This document shows, piece by piece, positions 60,275 through 64,000 of a DNA stretch of 64,000 nt (positions are counted from its first letter, which is position 1; each line of letters begins with the position of its first letter). Source of the stretch: Antedon mediterranea (lineage: Eukaryota; Echinodermata; Crinoidea; Comatulida; Antedonidae). Both the position numbers and the translations under genes were made by a program. The stretch lies in NCBI RefSeq assembly GCF_964355755.1, contig NC_092677.1:22168101-22232100 (forward strand), in the 5' to 3' direction. The notes beneath the pieces are model-generated. The model worked only from the letters and a program-made list of their open reading frames with translations, was not told the origin of the DNA and did not search any database.

Positions 60275-61050
60275 CGATTTCTCACACAAAACATCAAAGT
60301 GTACAGAATAGCTTTAAATCGCATTTGGAGACGTTTTAGACCATTTTGTGATTTTCGAAAAAACATGTTAACATAAAAACATCAAAGTGTACAGAATAGC
60401 TTCAAATCGCATTTGGAAACGTTTTAGACCATTTTGTGCATTTCGAAAAACTGTTTAACATAAAAACACCAAAGTGCTTAGAATAGCTTCAAATCGCATT
60501 TGGAGACGTCTTAGACCATTTTGTGCATTTCGATGAAACTTGGTTACACAAAAACATCAAAGTGCTTAAAATCACATTAGACACCGTTTTAGACCATTTT
60601 GAGCATTTCGATAAAACTTTTCACACAAAACATCAAAGAGCACAAAATAGCTTAATATGGTATTTGAAAACGTTTTAGACCATTTTCAGCATTTCAATAA
60701 AACTTTTTCACACAAAACATCAAAGTGTACAGAATAGATTCAAATCGCATTTGAAGACGTTTTAGACCATTTTGTGCATTTCGAAAAAAACTTGTTAACA
60801 TAAAAACACCAAAGTGCCTAGAATAGCTTCAAATAGCATTTGGAGACGTTTTAGACCATTTTGTGGTTTTCGAAAGAACTTGTTAACATAAAAACACCAA
60901 AGTGCTAAGGATACCTTCAAATCGCATTTGGAGACGTTTTAGACAATTTTGTGCATTTCGATGAAACTTGGTTACACAAAAACATCAAAGTGCTAAAATC
61001 ACATTAGAAACCGTTTTAGACCATTTTGAGCATTTTGATGAAACTTTTCA
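60275..61050 (+). repeat. 77-88 bp satellite (Sat80), module copy 3
   Basis: About nine units with the same unit types and the same entry and exit junctions as copies 1 and 2. The order of unit variants follows copy 2 more closely (including 'ttgtggttttcgaaagaact' and 'ctaaggataccttcaaatcg'). Confidence 0.9.
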
Positions 61051-62570
61051 CATAATAATTTTTTAATTTTATAGAATGGAAATTTTGACCATTTTTAGAA
61101 AAAAAATCCTATGGTCTCCCGCAGCGAAATTTTCAAAAAATCGCCAAATTTCGACCCTTTTATTTTTTTACATAACTAGATACGATGGCTCTATAAGATG
61201 ATGCTAACCCAATATATTTGCATAAATGCCAATATTATAGCATAATTATTGAATTTTAAAAAGTGGACATTTTGACAATTTTTCGAAAAAATTCCTTCCG
61301 CAGGGAAATTTTCGCAAAAATGGCCAAATTTCAAACCTTTTATTTTTTGACATAACTAGTTACTATGGCTCTATAAAATAATGTTAGCACAATATATTTG
61401 CAAAAATGGAAATATTATAGCATCATTTTTGAATTTTAAAAAGTGGAAATTGTTTCCATTTTTCAATAAAATTCCACTGGTCCCCCGCAGAAAAAATTTT
61501 CGAAAATTGCCGAATTTCGACACTTTTATTTTTTGATGTAACTAGTTACTATGGCTATATAAGATGATGTTAACACAATATGTGCATAAATGGCAATATT
61601 ATAGCATAATTATTGAATTTTAAAAAATGGAAAATTTTTCCATTTTTACTATGGCTCTATAAGATGATGTTAGCACAATATATTTGCATAAATGGCAATA
61701 TTATAGCATACTTTTTTAATTTTAAACAATGGAAATTTTGACAATTTTTCGAAAAAAAAAATCCTATGGTCCCCCGCAGCGAAATTTTCGAAAAATCGCC
61801 AAATTTCGACCCTTTTATTTGTTGACATAACTAGTTACGATGGCTCTATAAGATGATGCTAACACAATATATCTGCATAAATGCCAATATAATAGCATAA
61901 TTATTGAATTTTAAAAAGAGGAAATATTGGACATTTTTCGAAAAAATTCCTATGGTCCCCCGCAGGGAAATTTTCGCAAAAATGGAAAAATTTCAAACCT
62001 TTTATTTTTTGACATAACTAGTTACTATGGCTCTATAAAATAATGTTAGCACAATATATTTGCAAAAATGGCAATATTATAGCATAATTTTTTAATTTTA
62101 AAAAGTGGAAATTGTTTCCATTTATCAATAAAATTCCACTGGTCCCCCGCAGAAAAAATTTTCGAAAATTGCCGAATTTCGACACTTTAATTTTTTGATG
62201 TAACTAGTTACTATGGCTCTATAAGATGATGTTAACACAATATGTGCATAAATGGCAATATTATAGCATAATTATTGAATTTTAAAAAGTGGAAAATTTT
62301 TCCATTTTTACTATGGCTCTATAAGATGATGTTAGCACAATATATTTGCATAAATGGCAATATTATAGCATAATTTTTGAATTTTAAAAAGTGGAAATTA
62401 TAATAACAACTTTATTTAAAAACGGATGCAACACTTGAATCACCATATTGGTGTTTTTCACAAGGCCGTTACTTACTACAAAACTATTTATACTATTAAA
62501 TTAAATTAAATTAAATTGTTTCCATTTTTCAATAAAATTCCGATGGTCCCCCGCAGAAAAAATTTTCGAT
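61051..62570 (+). repeat. Sat185, module copy 3, with internal duplication and a 118-bp insertion
   Basis: The first units match 8310-8890 of copy 1. A segment of about 660 bp then repeats within the array ('tttttccatttttactatgg' at about 61637 and 62299). A 118-bp foreign piece splits one unit at 62399/62518. The array fades out after 'cccccgcagaaaaaattttc' at about 62570, with no hAT or LINE part following. Confidence 0.9.
62400..62517 (-). mobile_element. 118-bp retroelement tail-like insertion in Sat185
   Basis: Interrupts 'gtggaaatt|gtttccattt', which is continuous in sibling units (e.g. 10268-10285). The insert is flanked by aaatt on both sides. Read on the minus strand it ends 'tttaaataaagttgttatta', like a LINE/SINE 3' terminus. 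On the other side lies a (ttaaa)n tract, which could alternatively be a tail of a plus-oriented insert. Orientation is therefore uncertain. Confidence 0.55.
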
Positions 62571-64000
62571 AATTTCTTTGTTAGTTATCAACCTAGGGGT
62601 TAAATTTTTAGGAAAACATTGGTTTATTTTTTATATAAATTATATGTGCAGAAATTCGTTCTTCTAGCCTCAGATCATTCCTGAAGTTAGACATAAATCA
62701 CCCAAATTAGTATTAAGTAATTAAATGGATAGTAGATGAAGTACAGTACCAATACATGTTTCAGGAGGACACTTCATGTTAAAGGTGATAATTTTACCAC
62801 GATGAAATGTATTCAATTACCAGGTTGAAGTATAGTGGAAACACTACTACTGTATATGGCAATTTAAATGTACTCATATAGAACACAGTCAGTTCTACCA
62901 AGGTTAGAGGTGTGCCACAATTTGAGATAAGTGGACACATGACTTTTTCAATAGTAAATTCATTACCAGCATTATAAATAAAATGTTAAAAAGATGAGAA
63001 TGCAAGTAAATATCAGATTCATAGTCCTCATTGTACACAATGATTTTCTACTATCACATATCAAAATATAAAATAATCATATAGCCTTTAATGAATTTAC
63101 ATGGAGGTCTATCCAAATAAAAATATTCAAAATGTCCCTGCCAGTTTGCGTTCAAGAGTACAACCTGCTTAGTTTTTAATATGAGTACTGCTTTCTATAC
63201 ACATAACTTTGATTTCTGAAAAAAAAAATCTCTGTAATAATGTACTTTAATTACTGTAATAATCAAGGCATAGATTATGTTGACCAGACCAGTGAGAGGA
63301 CGATCGACTGTACAGTACTAACATAAGTCCTCTAGGAGGATACAACTTATTTCTTGTCTACAAAGTGTGCAGTAGTATGCTAATAGTACTATTATTAGAT
63401 TAGGTATTTGGAGTAGTTTGGAGAGATACATCTATTTATAAGAGAGTACTTTACATTTATAGATATAATACCAATAGGTACCATGTATTGGGATGCAATT
63501 CAACAGTTATGAATAAAAAAAACTCTGTATGCTTTTTTCTGGCTGTGAAATATACAATTGTTAAATTAAAAAGAAAATTTAGGGTGATAATCCCAGTATT
63601 TACAGTCTAACTTTGATTTCTATGCAACAATCGGCATAAACGATTTTTTAATTAACAGGTATAAAAGCAAATTAAAAGCCCTACGTACTCTGTATGTTGG
63701 AGGAAACAAGCATAAGTGCAAATAAATCCTTGTCCACAGGATGTAATTCACTATTTGGAATCAGTAGTACACGACTGTGTTGGACCATAATGTGGTCCAG
63801 GTTGACGGGCCAGGAATGATGGTAGTGCCCAGTATACAGTGTAGTTTAGCCTCAAGGCAATACCATGTAGCTGGATTAGCTTTGAGAAATACACTAGAGA
63901 TTTCATGAGTTTTGGTGTGTGATGATTCAGTTTGATAATTTGTGCTGTGAAAATAAAATTGTTGAATTATAAAGAAAATATTGTAAAATATAACAAGGAA
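62571..64000 (+). other. AT-rich non-coding region to the window end
   Basis: No satellite, no TE protein and no open frame worth calling on either strand. Two loosely similar stretches ('gctgtgaaatatacaattg' near 63543 and 'gctgtgaaaataaaattg' near 63942) suggest an old, diverged duplication. It could be intergenic or UTR sequence of a host gene beyond the window. Confidence 0.5.

Noticed and set aside
12092-62517. Unistrand piRNA-cluster signature because many TE pieces are on the minus strand
   Set aside because: After removing duplicates only about five independent events are minus (Jockey/CR1-like LINE, Tx1-like LINE, gypsy, LINE at 57 kb, tail at 62.4 kb) against three plus (L2-like, SINE, hAT). 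This is too few to claim a bias; small-RNA data would be needed.

Overview
The window looks like heterochromatin-type or subtelomeric/pericentromeric-type DNA from an invertebrate animal. I see no convincing host protein-coding gene, no rRNA and no functional tRNA. Almost everything is satellite DNA or transposable elements (TEs). The animal assignment rests on the TE content: a Ty3/gypsy LTR element, a CR1/L2-type LINE whose ORF1 carries an SGNH esterase, L1/Tx1-type and Jockey/CR1-like LINE fragments, a hAT (DUF4371-type) transposase remnant and a tRNA-headed SINE. TAGGCCTA-like words near 58.2-58.9 kb recall echinoderm intergenic DNA, but that is only a weak hint.

Three unrelated satellites build most of the sequence. 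Sat25 has a 25-bp unit (core acgtacagacatcgacc, then ccgatttt or tagttttt) and occupies about 28 kb in seven blocks: 1-7884, 12977-14473, 17589-21328, 35490-39195, 40895-41297, 46903-56957 and 59730-60274. Inside it are higher-order repeats of about 1.36-1.44 kb, 700 bp, and 1,196 bp nested within a 2,871-bp tandem pair. Sat80 has a 77-88 bp unit and Sat185 a 180-188 bp unit that can fold back on itself. Sat80 always follows Sat25 and always precedes Sat185 (7.9, 21.3 and 60.3 kb), so the three form a composite module present three times in the same order. In two of the three copies the module continues into a hAT remnant and a 5'-truncated LINE, then back into Sat25.

Layout: Sat25 1-7884; module copy 1 at 7885-12976; Sat25; a SINE and AT-rich DNA (14474-15539); Tx1-like LINE relic A (15540-17588, minus); Sat25; module copy 2 at 21329-35489, split by a complete gypsy element (24209-32732, minus); Sat25; Tx1-like relic B (39196-40894, minus); Sat25; an almost intact L2-like LINE (about 41298-46902, plus); a 10-kb Sat25 block; a LINE 3' fragment and about 2.1 kb of non-repetitive DNA (56958-59729); Sat25; module copy 3 (60275-62570); and 1.4 kb of AT-rich non-coding DNA to the end.

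Relative history can be read directly. The satellite/hAT/LINE module and the Tx1-like relic were duplicated together. Shared lesions (a TGA in the truncated LINE, an internal deletion in the Tx1-like RT) predate the duplication, and private lesions came later. The gypsy element inserted only into module copy 2; copy 1 keeps the empty target site. Its two 614-bp LTRs look identical, so it is probably the youngest event. The L2-like LINE lies inside a Sat25 block and is broken by what appears to be one frameshift in ORF2.
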